DNA of 28,527 nucleotides from a virus. Below the pieces are notes generated by a model that had not been told where the DNA came from, ran no database searches, and saw only the letters and a program-made list of their open reading frames with translations. Of this stretch, positions 16,276-24,404 are shown piece by piece. The DNA lies in the IMG/VR virus record IMGVR_UViG_3300043548_000364, positions 1 to 28,527 of that record; one strand, given 5' to 3'. Both the position numbers and the translations under genes were made by a program. Every line of letters begins with the position of its first letter. Position 1 is the first letter of the stretch.

Positions 16276-16650
16276 ATGGCACTTTACACATTCACTTCAA
16301 ATGTACTATCAGCAGCTTCCGTAGGAAATCCACCTCCTACTCACACAGTATTATCAGCCGCTGGCGTTAACACAATATCTCTATCATCAGTTTTCGATGG
16401 ATTGGCATTTAATGCTATAACACCGCTTCTCTCAACTCTCACTACAGTAAACGCGTTTGGTTCAGTGTTTAGAATTGATACAGCATATAATAACTCGGTG
16501 TTTGCATTAATGAGATCTGATAGAACTTATACTGTATTCACGTATCAATCCGCATACGCCACAGTTCCTCTTTCAGCAGTCGCGCTATCTGCTACGAAAG
16601 AAGTCACGACTCCTGAATCTCTTAGATTACGCCTATTGGGATACTTCTGA
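16276..16650 (+). CDS. Small probable virion protein, 124 aa
   Basis: Not recognised by family. It is uncharged and beta-like, very rich in Ser, Ala, Thr, Leu and Val, with repeated LSA tripeptides (VLSAASV, VLSAAGV, PLSAVALSATKE). There are few Lys or Glu residues and no cysteine. The composition matches the outer part of the fibre protein and the small - strand gene at 6113-6406, which suggests a structural or decoration role in the particle. It lies between the mobile endonuclease and the gp5-like gene and has its own late box. Confidence 0.55.
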   Translation: MALYTFTSNVLSAASVGNPPPTHTVLSAAGVNTISLSSVFDGLAFNAITPLLSTLTTVNAFGSVFRIDTAYNNSVFALMRSDRTYTVFTYQSAYATVPLSAVALSATKEVTTPESLRLRLLGYF

Positions 16651-16657
16651 TTAAATA
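16651..16657 (+). promoter_or_regulatory. Late-promoter-like box for gp5-like gene
   Basis: TTAAATA with a 6-nt gap to the ATG at 16664. The TTAAATATAGTT string is shared with the 6427 promoter. Confidence 0.57.
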
Positions 16658-16663
16658 TAGTTA

Positions 16664-17383
16664 ATGTTTGCCAGAGGCTCATCAACAGGTCAAGAATTCC
16701 GCAGGGATGAATTGGCATTCTACAAAGGGATCGTTGTTAAAAATAACGATCCTCTTCGTTTAAACAGGGTCAAGGTATACATTCCAGAACTGACAAACCA
16801 ACCATTTGAAGAATGGTTTGCTGATAATGAAAACATAAAGGTTAAAGTTCCGGGAATAAACAACATTGGAGATAACTGGATAGACACTGACATATATGAA
16901 AATATATGTACGACAATTCCATGGGCTGAACCATGCTATCCAGTGATTGGGGAAAGCGGCTCCAGTAGATATATAAAAGACGAGAAAAGCGTCTCCATAT
17001 CAGACTCCAATTACTTATCGGAAAAGTCAGCCATTGATGACACACCTCCAAGTTTGGAAAACGGTGAATTCGCACCAGCGTTTTTATTCGAGAACGCAGG
17101 AACAGCTATAGGCGATGGATTTGCAGATCCCACTGTCAACTTTGCAGTGAATTGCAATCCGTATAGCTTTTCATACAAGCCATCGAAGCATGTTAACAAA
17201 GCAAAAGGATTGTTTGGGATACCGGAAGTTGGAGCGCATGTTTGGGTGTTTTTCTGGCAAGGCAACACACAATTCCCGGTGTATTTCGGGGTTACAAGAA
17301 ACTACAGAGAGTTGACACTTATAAACGATACAGACAATGAATCCAAATTAAGCCCGACGTATCCTATTGATTTTGAGAGTTGA
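16664..17383 (+). CDS. Baseplate hub OB-fold protein, gp5 N-terminal-like
   Basis: The 239-residue protein opens with FYKGIVVKNNDPLRLNRVKVYIPEL, the equivalent of T4 gp5 'WFVGVVEDRMDPLKLGRVRVRVVGL', the start of the OB fold. It later has TTIPWAEPCYPV and, after an insertion of about 90 residues, GLFGIPEVGAHVWVFFWQGNTQFPVYFGV, the closing strands. In T4, gp5 sits at the baseplate centre, holds the spike and carries a lysozyme. Here the gene stops after the OB domain: there is no lysozyme-like E...D...T catalytic region and no beta-helix, which may be supplied by the next gene. Insertions between OB strands are long and acidic. Confidence 0.72.
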   Translation: MFARGSSTGQEFRRDELAFYKGIVVKNNDPLRLNRVKVYIPELTNQPFEEWFADNENIKVKVPGINNIGDNWIDTDIYENICTTIPWAEPCYPVIGESGSSRYIKDEKSVSISDSNYLSEKSAIDDTPPSLENGEFAPAFLFENAGTAIGDGFADPTVNFAVNCNPYSFSYKPSKHVNKAKGLFGIPEVGAHVWVFFWQGNTQFPVYFGVTRNYRELTLINDTDNESKLSPTYPIDFES

Positions 17384-17386
17384 GTC

Positions 17387-17393
17387 TTAAATA
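17387..17393 (+). promoter_or_regulatory. Late-promoter-like box
   Basis: TTAAATA with a 9-nt gap to the ATG at 17403, the longest spacing among the virion genes. Confidence 0.5.
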
Positions 17394-17402
17394 TTTGTAT
17401 CT

Positions 17403-18992
17403 ATGTCATTGAGATATAAAAACAGAACAGTTATAAACCAACGGGGTGGATCTATTGATATAGACAATTCCACCGACAACGAAAAGGTTCATATATCTCA
17501 AAGAAGCGGCAGCAATATCAATTTAACCAATGTTGTAACAAGCGAACTGGCTTCGAACAACAAGCAAGTCAATGTCGTTCACGATCTATTCCAAACGGTA
17601 GGTAACAACGCATCCGAGTTTGTTGTAAATGATAAAACCGAAAGAGTTGGTCAAACCACATATACATTCAAAGGATTCATCGATGAATCGGAATTGGATG
17701 CATATAAATTATGGAAAGATACGTATGCTGACATAGCTGCCACCAACAGTCAATTTAAAATCAGCAGAGGAGGGACTGGTTATCCAAACGGCGATGAAAC
17801 ACCACTTACGGGAGATCGCAGCGATAATCCTGTTTTAAATTACAAAATAACAACTGTTGATAACAAGTTTTCCGGGTATCTCTCAACGCCAATCAGAGAC
17901 TATAATACCGATCAGGTTGTCGATTATACACCGGTTCCCAGTAGAGACACAAACCCAGCCACTGAGAAATCGCTTACAGTTGAAGCTATAGAAAAAGCCG
18001 CTGGCGCATCTGGTTCAAACGCTCCCGGTGTTTTGGAATTTGGCGCTTCTAAAAGTGCAGCCACCGAAAATGGAAACTGGGAACCCAATCCAAATACTGA
18101 ATCTTTAGCTGATGATATAGTTGATATCCAAGACACTTTGATGCCTATTGAACAAGCCATGGGCAATGGTGGAGATGATATCAGCTATATCAAGAGAAAT
18201 AAACTACAAACGGTTGGTGCTGTATTCAATGATTACCCATCGATACGAGTTGATGAGAAAGGCAGAAGCCATCCATTTGAAGTTGTTGTCAGTGATCTTG
18301 GGGCTTTTAAAAATCACGATTATTTCCCGGTTGTCGAAGACGTTGACAATTCCTCTAACTTTCCCGGTGGAGATGATACAAATATAATTGGAAACAAACA
18401 AAGCGTATCAATAGGCTCAGGTGGTTATAATTTAAAAACCACAGGGCCGATTGAATTGGGAGGTTCCAGTTTTAAAGGAGGGTTTAAAAAGTGTAATATA
18501 AGCGCCACTTATGGCATCCACTTACTGAGTGAAAACGTCGTTGAATTAGCTAGTTTAAAAGCCATAACACTCAGAACCAATAGACAAGTGTTTGTTGAGA
18601 GTGCGATGGGTGTTAAAAACAATCTGGTTCTTGGAGGGGGGATGTATGCAGAGGGAGAGTTATATGTTCAGCACATAACAGCGCCTGTGGAAATACAACA
18701 AACCGAAGATACGATTGTGTTGGGCAAATTCAATGCAGCGCAAAGCAGAACAGTTCCAATAGGGGAAGTCTTGATCGACGGTGCTTGGGAAACGGTGTAT
18801 GCGCTGAATGCTGATAATCTTATCATCACATATCCACACAGCCACCACTTTAAAAATATACCGATAAGGTTGTGTGAGAGTAATTCAGACGTTAGAAAAT
18901 TTGCCCAAGACGAGGATATCAATTCACATGGAACGATATCCCCGTCTTTAGCACAGCGTCATGAACGTAAGCCGATATTTAAAGTGTCTTAA
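17403..18992 (+). CDS. Baseplate/spike structural protein, 529 aa
   Basis: It follows the gp5-like OB protein and is probably its partner. The N-terminus (RTVINQRGGSIDIDNSTDNEKVHISQRSGSNINLTN) and the segment at about 345-430 (GNKQSVSIGSGGYNLKTTGPIELG, GIHLLSENVVELASLKAITLRTN) have alternating short strands like the beta-prism or beta-helix part of gp5 and VgrG spikes. The middle is a polar, Asp/Asn-rich region (residues 130-300). Near the C-terminus YPHSHHFKNIPIRL offers three clustered histidines, possibly a metal site as at some spike tips. No lysozyme or peptidase motif is seen. Its stop codon overlaps the stop of clpP on the other strand (shared TTAA). Confidence 0.55.
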   Translation: MSLRYKNRTVINQRGGSIDIDNSTDNEKVHISQRSGSNINLTNVVTSELASNNKQVNVVHDLFQTVGNNASEFVVNDKTERVGQTTYTFKGFIDESELDAYKLWKDTYADIAATNSQFKISRGGTGYPNGDETPLTGDRSDNPVLNYKITTVDNKFSGYLSTPIRDYNTDQVVDYTPVPSRDTNPATEKSLTVEAIEKAAGASGSNAPGVLEFGASKSAATENGNWEPNPNTESLADDIVDIQDTLMPIEQAMGNGGDDISYIKRNKLQTVGAVFNDYPSIRVDEKGRSHPFEVVVSDLGAFKNHDYFPVVEDVDNSSNFPGGDDTNIIGNKQSVSIGSGGYNLKTTGPIELGGSSFKGGFKKCNISATYGIHLLSENVVELASLKAITLRTNRQVFVESAMGVKNNLVLGGGMYAEGELYVQHITAPVEIQQTEDTIVLGKFNAAQSRTVPIGEVLIDGAWETVYALNADNLIITYPHSHHFKNIPIRLCESNSDVRKFAQDEDINSHGTISPSLAQRHERKPIFKVS

Positions 18993-19633
18993 ATAATCTG
19001 ATCCACGATGCCGTATTGGAGGCATTCATCTGGTGATAACCAGATATCTTTCAATAGGATTTCATCTAACTTTTTCATAGGCATCTTGGTCTTCTCTTTA
19101 TAGAATGCCTTCATTAGTTTCATGAGATTTGTACAGTTGTAAATCTCATCTTCCATCTCGTTGAATTTTCCATACATACCACCGCTCAATTGATGGATCA
19201 ATAGATGGGAATATTTTCCCATGAATCGCTTTTTACCAGCTAATGAAATCAACGTTCCAGCACTTGCAACAGCGCCATCAACGTATGTATAAACATCACT
19301 CTTCATTTGTCTGATTGTATCTACAACGGCAAACGCTGAGAATAACTCCCCACCATTTGTTGATATATGCAGATGACACACTGGTGTATAATCATCCCCG
19401 AGGGTGTTTTTTGTATTTTGCAATTTAATATCAGTTTCAACAAGCAGTTTGATTAATTCAACTGCTGATGTGCTGTCTATATCCGTATAGAAATATAGTT
19501 TATTTTCAATTGCTTTGATTCCACCAAATCCATATTGATCATTTGAATTCCCAGAACTTGGGATATTTAAAAATATCGGTGTTGATTGGATTGGCTGCTC
19601 TTCTGTATTCGCTTTGTATTTCCACGTTTTCAT
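18989..19633 (-). CDS. clpP: ClpP-like serine protease
   Basis: A 214-residue ClpP-family peptidase. The catalytic triad can be placed as Ser124 (VDGAVASAGTLI), His147 (HLLIHQLSGG) and Asp196 (LLKDIWLSPDE). The oxyanion strand ISTNGGELFSAFAVVDTI and the final 'LQYGIVDQII' are typical. Host ClpP works as a 14-mer with ClpX or ClpA. Phage copies may process virion proteins or redirect host proteolysis. The first 40 residues are not ClpP-like. The gene lies 9 nt after nrdA on the same strand, so it is probably the last gene of the nrd operon. A TTAAATC string on - is a weak promoter candidate 7 nt upstream. It converges on the baseplate gene with a 4-nt overlap and no visible terminator. Confidence 0.88.
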   Translation of the reverse strand: MKTWKYKANTEEQPIQSTPIFLNIPSSGNSNDQYGFGGIKAIENKLYFYTDIDSTSAVELIKLLVETDIKLQNTKNTLGDDYTPVCHLHISTNGGELFSAFAVVDTIRQMKSDVYTYVDGAVASAGTLISLAGKKRFMGKYSHLLIHQLSGGMYGKFNEMEDEIYNCTNLMKLMKAFYKEKTKMPMKKLDEILLKDIWLSPDECLQYGIVDQII

Positions 19634-19642
19634 AATAAAGAT

Positions 19643-21298
19643 TTAAGATTCGCATGTTGAGCATGACAAGATTGATCTTGCCAATTCTTGTGCTGGGTTG
19701 CTTGAGCGTTGATAATATAGGCTCTTGATTCCATTCTCCCAAGCAAAAATCATCAACTCATTCACATCTTTTGGTTTTGTGTTTGGTGGAATCATCAGGT
19801 TTAATGATTGTCCTTGATCAATCCACTTTTGTCTTTGAGCCGCTTGAATGACGATTTCTTTTTGGGAAATTTCCCCGAATGTTTTGAAAACATCCTTTTC
19901 ATCATCAGTCAACTCAGCGAGATGCTGCACACTCCCACCTTTCGTGAGGATACTCTTCCAGATGTTTTGTGTATTGATGCCCTTGCTTTCCAGAAGATTG
20001 ACTAGATATGGGTTTTTATATGTGAATTTACCCTTGGCCAAATCCTTGGTGAAATAATTGCTATTCAGCGGCTCAATACTTGGAGAAACCTGACCAAGAA
20101 TAAATGAACTGCTTGTAGTTGGTGCAATCGCCATTGTTGTTGTGTTTCGTCTTCCATAGCCTTTTAGCAATGGAGGCTCACCCAACAAGTGTGCCAAATT
20201 GGCGCTTGCCAGATCACACAATGTTCTTATGTGTTTGAAAATCTCGATATTGAGCATTTTAGCTTCCATGGATTCAAACGCGATCATTTTTGATTGTAGA
20301 AGAGAATGCCATCCCAAGACACCAACACCCAAAGCTCTTTGATTTATTGCAAAGTTACGAGGAGCTTCCATGAAGGTTAAATCTTCAGTTTTGCTGATGA
20401 ATTCAGTCATCACAGCATCTAGGAAATATACGAGAGTTTCAACGGCATCCGTGTTCTTCCATTCATCATATGTTTCCAGATTCAAACTTGATAGGTCACA
20501 AACGAATGATTCATTGTCTGAATTTGAAAGCATGATTTCAGAGCATAGATTTGAATTGTTAATCTTCAATCCTTTGTCTTTATAAACTTGAGGAGCTTGA
20601 TTGTTTGCATTGTCTTCGAAGAAGATGTATGGATATCCACTTTCAAATCTCTTCTTGATTACAAGACCCCAAATTCTGCGAGCTTGCTTATCCCCATCAA
20701 TCATCTTCCGCATCCATTCATCGGATACACAGACACCAATTGACATTTCTTGAATTGAATTTCCCTCTCCTCTGATCTTTAAGAATTCTTCAATATCAGG
20801 ATGATCGATTGGCAAGTATGCAGCGAATGATCCTCTTCTAACGTTGCCTTGAGACACAACGTTCATAAGCTTGTCATAAAGCTCCATGAAATGAACTGAA
20901 CCCGTCGATGTTCCTCCTGATGATATGGGAGCACCACGCCCGCGCAAATCTCCGAAATAACCGCTTGTGCCTCCCCCACACTTGGTCATTATTCCAACTT
21001 CTGAAAGCTTTCCTAAAATCCCTTTCATAGTGTCTGGAATGTAACTACCAAAACAACTGATCGGCAATCCTCTAGCTCTTCCAAAGTTGCTCCAGATCGG
21101 GCTGCTCAATGAGTAAAACCCTCTGGACATATAATCGACAAACTTATCGGCAAATCCTTCAAATCCCAGATATCCTTCAGCAGCTGTAGCTATTTGCTTG
21201 ATACGCTCTTCAGCAGTCTCTCCCTCCATTAAATAACCCCTTTCGAGAAATTTTCTCGAATCCTCGTTTAACCAATACCATTGTTGTGTTTTCATCAT
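19643..21298 (-). CDS. nrdA: Class I ribonucleotide reductase large subunit without ATP-cone
   Basis: It reduces ribonucleotides to deoxyribonucleotides together with NrdB. The active-site residues are visible: Cys82 (LPISCFGS), Asn250-Cys252-Glu254 (NSNLCSEIML), Cys267 (FVCDLSS), the radical-transfer tyrosines 528-529 (LYYQRSSN) and the C-terminal shuttle pair Cys546/Cys549 (CSTC, a CxxC rather than E. coli's CxxxxC). The protein is 551 residues against about 750-760 for E. coli or T4. About 140 residues are missing ahead of the first active cysteine, including the ATP-cone, so dATP inhibition through that domain is not possible. The start ATG overlaps the stop of the endonuclease gene (ATGA), so translation is coupled to a mobile gene. 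Confidence 0.93.
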   Translation of the reverse strand: MMKTQQWYWLNEDSRKFLERGYLMEGETAEERIKQIATAAEGYLGFEGFADKFVDYMSRGFYSLSSPIWSNFGRARGLPISCFGSYIPDTMKGILGKLSEVGIMTKCGGGTSGYFGDLRGRGAPISSGGTSTGSVHFMELYDKLMNVVSQGNVRRGSFAAYLPIDHPDIEEFLKIRGEGNSIQEMSIGVCVSDEWMRKMIDGDKQARRIWGLVIKKRFESGYPYIFFEDNANNQAPQVYKDKGLKINNSNLCSEIMLSNSDNESFVCDLSSLNLETYDEWKNTDAVETLVYFLDAVMTEFISKTEDLTFMEAPRNFAINQRALGVGVLGWHSLLQSKMIAFESMEAKMLNIEIFKHIRTLCDLASANLAHLLGEPPLLKGYGRRNTTTMAIAPTTSSSFILGQVSPSIEPLNSNYFTKDLAKGKFTYKNPYLVNLLESKGINTQNIWKSILTKGGSVQHLAELTDDEKDVFKTFGEISQKEIVIQAAQRQKWIDQGQSLNLMIPPNTKPKDVNELMIFAWENGIKSLYYQRSSNPAQELARSILSCSTCES

Positions 21299-22020
21299 AT
21301 TTCAGTAAAATTATTTTGAGATTTTTCTTTTCTTTTTTTCCAAGCAAGTCTCATTTTTTCTTTAGCAGATTCTGAGTGTTGCTTTCCAAACATCGCATTT
21401 AATTCTCCAACGTTTTTATTTTTTAGTTTTTCTTTGGTCTCTTCCGAAATTGGGTTATTTTTATAATATTCAATCATTCGAGATCTTTGCATTTCTCGAT
21501 TTTCAGATGTCCAATATTGTTGGTTGAATTCTTTAATTTTTTCTTTTTGATCATCGGAAATCCAAGGTGTCCCTTTTGATTTTCTAGTATCTACCATTTT
21601 TTTATATACATCTTTGGATCTAGTTTTCTTTTCTAAATTTTGTTTTTGTATAGTCTCTTCCGATTTTGGCTTTGACATTTTTAATCTGGTTGACATTTTC
21701 AATTTATACCCCCCTTTGTTTACAAATTTTTTACCACCATTATGTTTATTTAAAAACTTGCAGTTATTAGCGGCATCAACTTTTGTTAAGAATCTAGTTT
21801 CATACGAAAGTGCAAGATCAGGAGTTTTAAAATGTTTGATTTTTAAAATTTTAAATGATTCTAGACCGTCTGTCAATATTAAATTCTTTACAATTTTAGA
21901 TGTTGTTTTATATCCAGATTCTGTCATGAGATTTTCAGAATTTGCTGTCTTATTTATTTTACAGCCAGCATAGTATTTACCTGATGGTAAGTGCATTATA
22001 ATATAAAAATATGGAGTCAT
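21295..22020 (-). CDS. GIY-YIG homing endonuclease between nrdB and nrdA
   Basis: The 241-residue protein begins with a GIY-YIG nuclease domain: YFYIIMHLPSGKYYAGCK (the two motif halves), a central basic part, and LSYETRFL with the catalytic Glu at about residue 74. The C-terminal 130 residues are Lys-rich and carry repeats like 'KMS-x-PKSEETIQK' and 'PISEETKEKLKNK...MFGKQHSESAKEKM', which are NUMOD3-type DNA-binding modules of Seg-like enzymes. T4 and relatives also carry mobile endonucleases at nrdA/nrdB (mobE, I-TevIII). It has its own late box 5 nt before the ATG, and its stop overlaps the nrdA start. Codons are more AT-rich than in nrdA. Confidence 0.87.
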   Translation of the reverse strand: MTPYFYIIMHLPSGKYYAGCKINKTANSENLMTESGYKTTSKIVKNLILTDGLESFKILKIKHFKTPDLALSYETRFLTKVDAANNCKFLNKHNGGKKFVNKGGYKLKMSTRLKMSKPKSEETIQKQNLEKKTRSKDVYKKMVDTRKSKGTPWISDDQKEKIKEFNQQYWTSENREMQRSRMIEYYKNNPISEETKEKLKNKNVGELNAMFGKQHSESAKEKMRLAWKKRKEKSQNNFTEI

Positions 22021-22025
22021 GTTTA

Positions 22026-22032
22026 TATTTAG
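22026..22032 (-). promoter_or_regulatory. Late-promoter-like box for GIY-YIG gene
   Basis: On the - strand CTAAATA stands 5 nt before the ATG at 22020, inside the 32-nt gap after nrdB. Confidence 0.55.
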
Positions 22033-22052
22033 TACACACGGCCTACCGAATA

Positions 22053-23063
22053 TTAAAATAATTCATTTTCATCAAAGCATTGAAAGTGTTTACTATAACC
22101 TGTGTCTCTACTATGGAAAAAATCGGTCATGTTGTTGCCCAACAGCTCCTCATCAAACCACACCGTTTTCGAAAGTAAAGAGTCATCCACATCGAAAACC
22201 TTGGAAAATCCGATCTGTGTCATAGATTCGTTGATTCTATTTTTGATAAATTCCTTCAGAATAGGCGCTGATAAACTGTCTTCCGAAATACCATTAATCA
22301 TCCAATCCACAATCTTACTTTCGGATTTAAATGCTTCCTGTGCTTCGTGTTCTATACGCTCCTTCAATTCATCATCAAATAGTTCAGGATGCTCTTCACG
22401 AATGGTGTTGATTAGTTTTATACCAACCAGCGCATGAATATTTTCTTCGTTGCGTGTGTATTTAACTTGCTGGTCTGTATCTTTCAGCACGTTTTTAAAA
22501 CGAGCGAACCAATTTATAATATAAAATTGGGAAAATAAGGAAACATTTTCAACGAAAAGCGTGAATAAAATCAACGCATATAGATATTGTTTTTTGGAAT
22601 CTTTATAAAATTTGTGAGTGTACTTTCTGAGATATTTCACTCTTCCCTGAATCCACTCCAATTTCAGATTCTCTTCGAAAATATCATTTAGTCCCAAAAC
22701 ATCCAATAGACGTTCGTATGCGTTATTGTGGATAACTTCCACGTTTGCCATTACATATCCAAGATCGCATAAAGATGGATGTGGTAGGTTCTCGCCAAGT
22801 TTGGCCCAGAAAGTTTTAACGGCAACTTCGATCTGTCCAATCGCGGAAAGTGTTCTGATTATAATTTCTCTTTCCTGATCGTTCAGTTCCACTTTGAACT
22901 GTTGGATATCGGACTTGAAATTGAACTCTTTATCTGTCCAAAAGCCGTTGTGCATGGCTTCTATGAATTGATCTGTCCACGGGTAACGGTTTGGTTTTCG
23001 GCTTATCTGTTCTTTAAAAATGCTCATGTGTAATGGATCGTCTTCGATTGTAGCGTTGTTCAT
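22053..23063 (-). CDS. nrdB: Class I ribonucleotide reductase small (radical) subunit
   Basis: A 336-residue ferritin-like protein with the di-metal ligands in order: Glu79 (GQIEVAVKTFW), Glu109 and His112 (ANVEVIHNNAY), Glu172 (LFVENVSLF), and Glu207 and His210 (NEENIHALVG). Tyr116 is in the place of the radical tyrosine (Tyr122 in E. coli). The first ligand appears to be Glu rather than the Asp of E. coli, although exact alignment there is uncertain. It supplies the radical to NrdA. The gene leads the - strand block. The GIY-YIG endonuclease separates it from nrdA. The C-terminal tail (YSKHFQCFDENELF) ends in acidic and aromatic residues, as usual for NrdA docking. Confidence 0.93.
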   Translation of the reverse strand: MNNATIEDDPLHMSIFKEQISRKPNRYPWTDQFIEAMHNGFWTDKEFNFKSDIQQFKVELNDQEREIIIRTLSAIGQIEVAVKTFWAKLGENLPHPSLCDLGYVMANVEVIHNNAYERLLDVLGLNDIFEENLKLEWIQGRVKYLRKYTHKFYKDSKKQYLYALILFTLFVENVSLFSQFYIINWFARFKNVLKDTDQQVKYTRNEENIHALVGIKLINTIREEHPELFDDELKERIEHEAQEAFKSESKIVDWMINGISEDSLSAPILKEFIKNRINESMTQIGFSKVFDVDDSLLSKTVWFDEELLGNNMTDFFHSRDTGYSKHFQCFDENELF

Positions 23064-23159
23064 AAAATTGTCAAACTGTTTTCGTTTGATTATTTAGCTT
23101 GGGGGTTTTTCTCTGCGAGAACCCACCAAAGTCGGTTTTTTAACTAAATATATGTAATC
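23064..23159. promoter_or_regulatory. Divergent intergenic region nrdB / 23160 gene
   Basis: It holds a - strand box CTAAATA (23091-23097), 27 nt before the nrdB start, and a + strand CTAAATA (23144-23150), 9 nt before the GTG at 23160. The nrdB leader can form TCAAAC-GAAAACA-GTTTGA. Between the boxes lies a longer imperfect hairpin (23098-23131, loop TGC) followed on + by TCGGTTTTTT, which looks like a terminator or insulator. Confidence 0.45.
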
Positions 23160-23492
23160 GTGAGTAATAAATGGACTGATGAAATGCACCTGATGTGCGA
23201 ATGGGATGCGAGGCAATCCTTCCCAAAAATGGCAGATGGTATGGGCGCGGCGACGATGGATTTCAAAAATTCATACAGGAGTCGAGTCGCTGTGAGTGAT
23301 GGAAGCGCCAGCACACACGCAGCAGCAAATCCCATGCAGCAATCATTCAACAGCGAAATGGAAGAAGATGAAGCGATATCGAAATCCAAAATATATAATT
23401 TGATTGACAACATGATGGATGAATTAAGCCCGAATTCCGAACTAGACAAAAAAGCCATACTGATGCTATCCTTATTGAAAAGAAAAATATGA
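23160..23492 (+). CDS. Hypothetical protein, 110 aa
   Basis: Not recognised. The GTG start is chosen because of the late box just upstream and because no ATG occurs nearby except at internal Met codons. The sequence begins SNKWTDEMHLMCEWDARQSFPKMADGMG, then a Ser/Ala-rich part, then an acidic helix (EMEEDEAISKSKIYNLIDNMMDEL) and a basic end. It is Met-rich (11 Met). Its stop overlaps the next start by 4 nt (ATGA), so it is probably coupled to, and may work with, the 290-residue protein that follows. Confidence 0.55.
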   Translation: MSNKWTDEMHLMCEWDARQSFPKMADGMGAATMDFKNSYRSRVAVSDGSASTHAAANPMQQSFNSEMEEDEAISKSKIYNLIDNMMDELSPNSELDKKAILMLSLLKRKI

Positions 23493-24361
23493 AAAATTTT
23501 GACGAGTTATATGATGCCATTTGTGAAATGGCGCTCACCGATTTTAAAAAGATCGGAAAGTGGGATGACAAGAAAAGCAGGCATGGATACGATAAAGCGT
23601 CTGTTGCACTATTAAATTCGGATGCTGGCGTTCGCAAGATACAGGACACCTTCAACAAAGTCAAGCTCGCGGATTTTAATCTTTATTTTCTTAAAAAACC
23701 AAACGCTAAAAACTTTGCTGAGACTGGACAAGTCGATAGTGAATTTTTACAAAAAAATCTTGGATTAACCATCGGACAAGACATAAAAGATCCATCTGAA
23801 AATGGAGAAATAACAATCATCTTCACGAATAATACAGCTGCTGAAAAAGTTCCCTTGACTCCTTGGACTATTGCACATAGAATAGGACATGCCTTTTACG
23901 CAACTGAACAAAAAAAATATAGAAGTTCAACCATAGATTCTCATATTAAATATATTGATAATATACTAAAAGATATATTCGATTCTTGCTATGATTATGA
24001 TATACTTTCAAAGTCTTATAATAGAACAATATTAGGAAATAGAGATTATATATTGAGAGACTTCTTAGAAAATATAGGAACATTTAGAAGTGCCAGACTT
24101 AAAAAACTGCCAAGAACATTTGAATTCTTTTTTGAATGCTTCGCTCAATGGTTATTATCAAATGGTAATTTAAAATTTAATGATTTTCCAAAGGTTCTAA
24201 AATCTAGCAATCGGAAAGCGTGGGGAAACGATACTGGTCGTTATTATAGATTAATAGATGAAGACCTAGCAGATAATTATAAAAGTGATTTAACTTATGC
24301 ATTTGAAAATGCATTTAGAAAATTATTGGACTCAAATTTTGGAAAATTTTCAGTAATGTGA
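23489..24361 (+). CDS. Phage protein with degenerate HxxxH metalloprotease-like motif
   Basis: A 290-residue protein. The central motif is LTPWTIAHRIGHAFYA (His130, His134), and a second element, FEFFFECFAQWLLSNG (Glu216), lies 82 residues later. The layout copies zinc metallopeptidases (HExxH plus a downstream Glu helix of the 'ExFA-x-(Y/W)' type), but the catalytic Glu after the first His is replaced (H-R-I-G-H). It could therefore be a metal-binding non-peptidase, or use an unusual base. The N-terminal 100 residues are helical and charged, with KKSRHGYDKASVALLNSDAGV. A perfect hairpin (GTGATA-AAAAA-TATCAC) overlaps its stop codon. I recall similar 'TPW-xx-AHR-xGHA' proteins in other large phages but no known function. 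Confidence 0.6.
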   Translation: MKNFDELYDAICEMALTDFKKIGKWDDKKSRHGYDKASVALLNSDAGVRKIQDTFNKVKLADFNLYFLKKPNAKNFAETGQVDSEFLQKNLGLTIGQDIKDPSENGEITIIFTNNTAAEKVPLTPWTIAHRIGHAFYATEQKKYRSSTIDSHIKYIDNILKDIFDSCYDYDILSKSYNRTILGNRDYILRDFLENIGTFRSARLKKLPRTFEFFFECFAQWLLSNGNLKFNDFPKVLKSSNRKAWGNDTGRYYRLIDEDLADNYKSDLTYAFENAFRKLLDSNFGKFSVM

Positions 24362-24374
24362 TAAAAAATATCAC
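24358..24374 (+). other. Hairpin overlapping the stop codon of the 23489 gene
   Basis: GTGATA and TATCAC pair around an A5 loop. No U-tract follows, so it is more likely an mRNA 3' stabiliser or chance than a terminator. Confidence 0.3.
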
Positions 24375-24382
24375 CACTCAGA

Positions 24383-24389
24383 CTAAATA
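24383..24389 (+). promoter_or_regulatory. Late-promoter-like box for the 25-codon ORF
   Basis: CTAAATA, 15 nt before the ATG at 24405. Confidence 0.4.
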
Positions 24390-24404
24390 GATTTGCAAGA
24401 ACAA

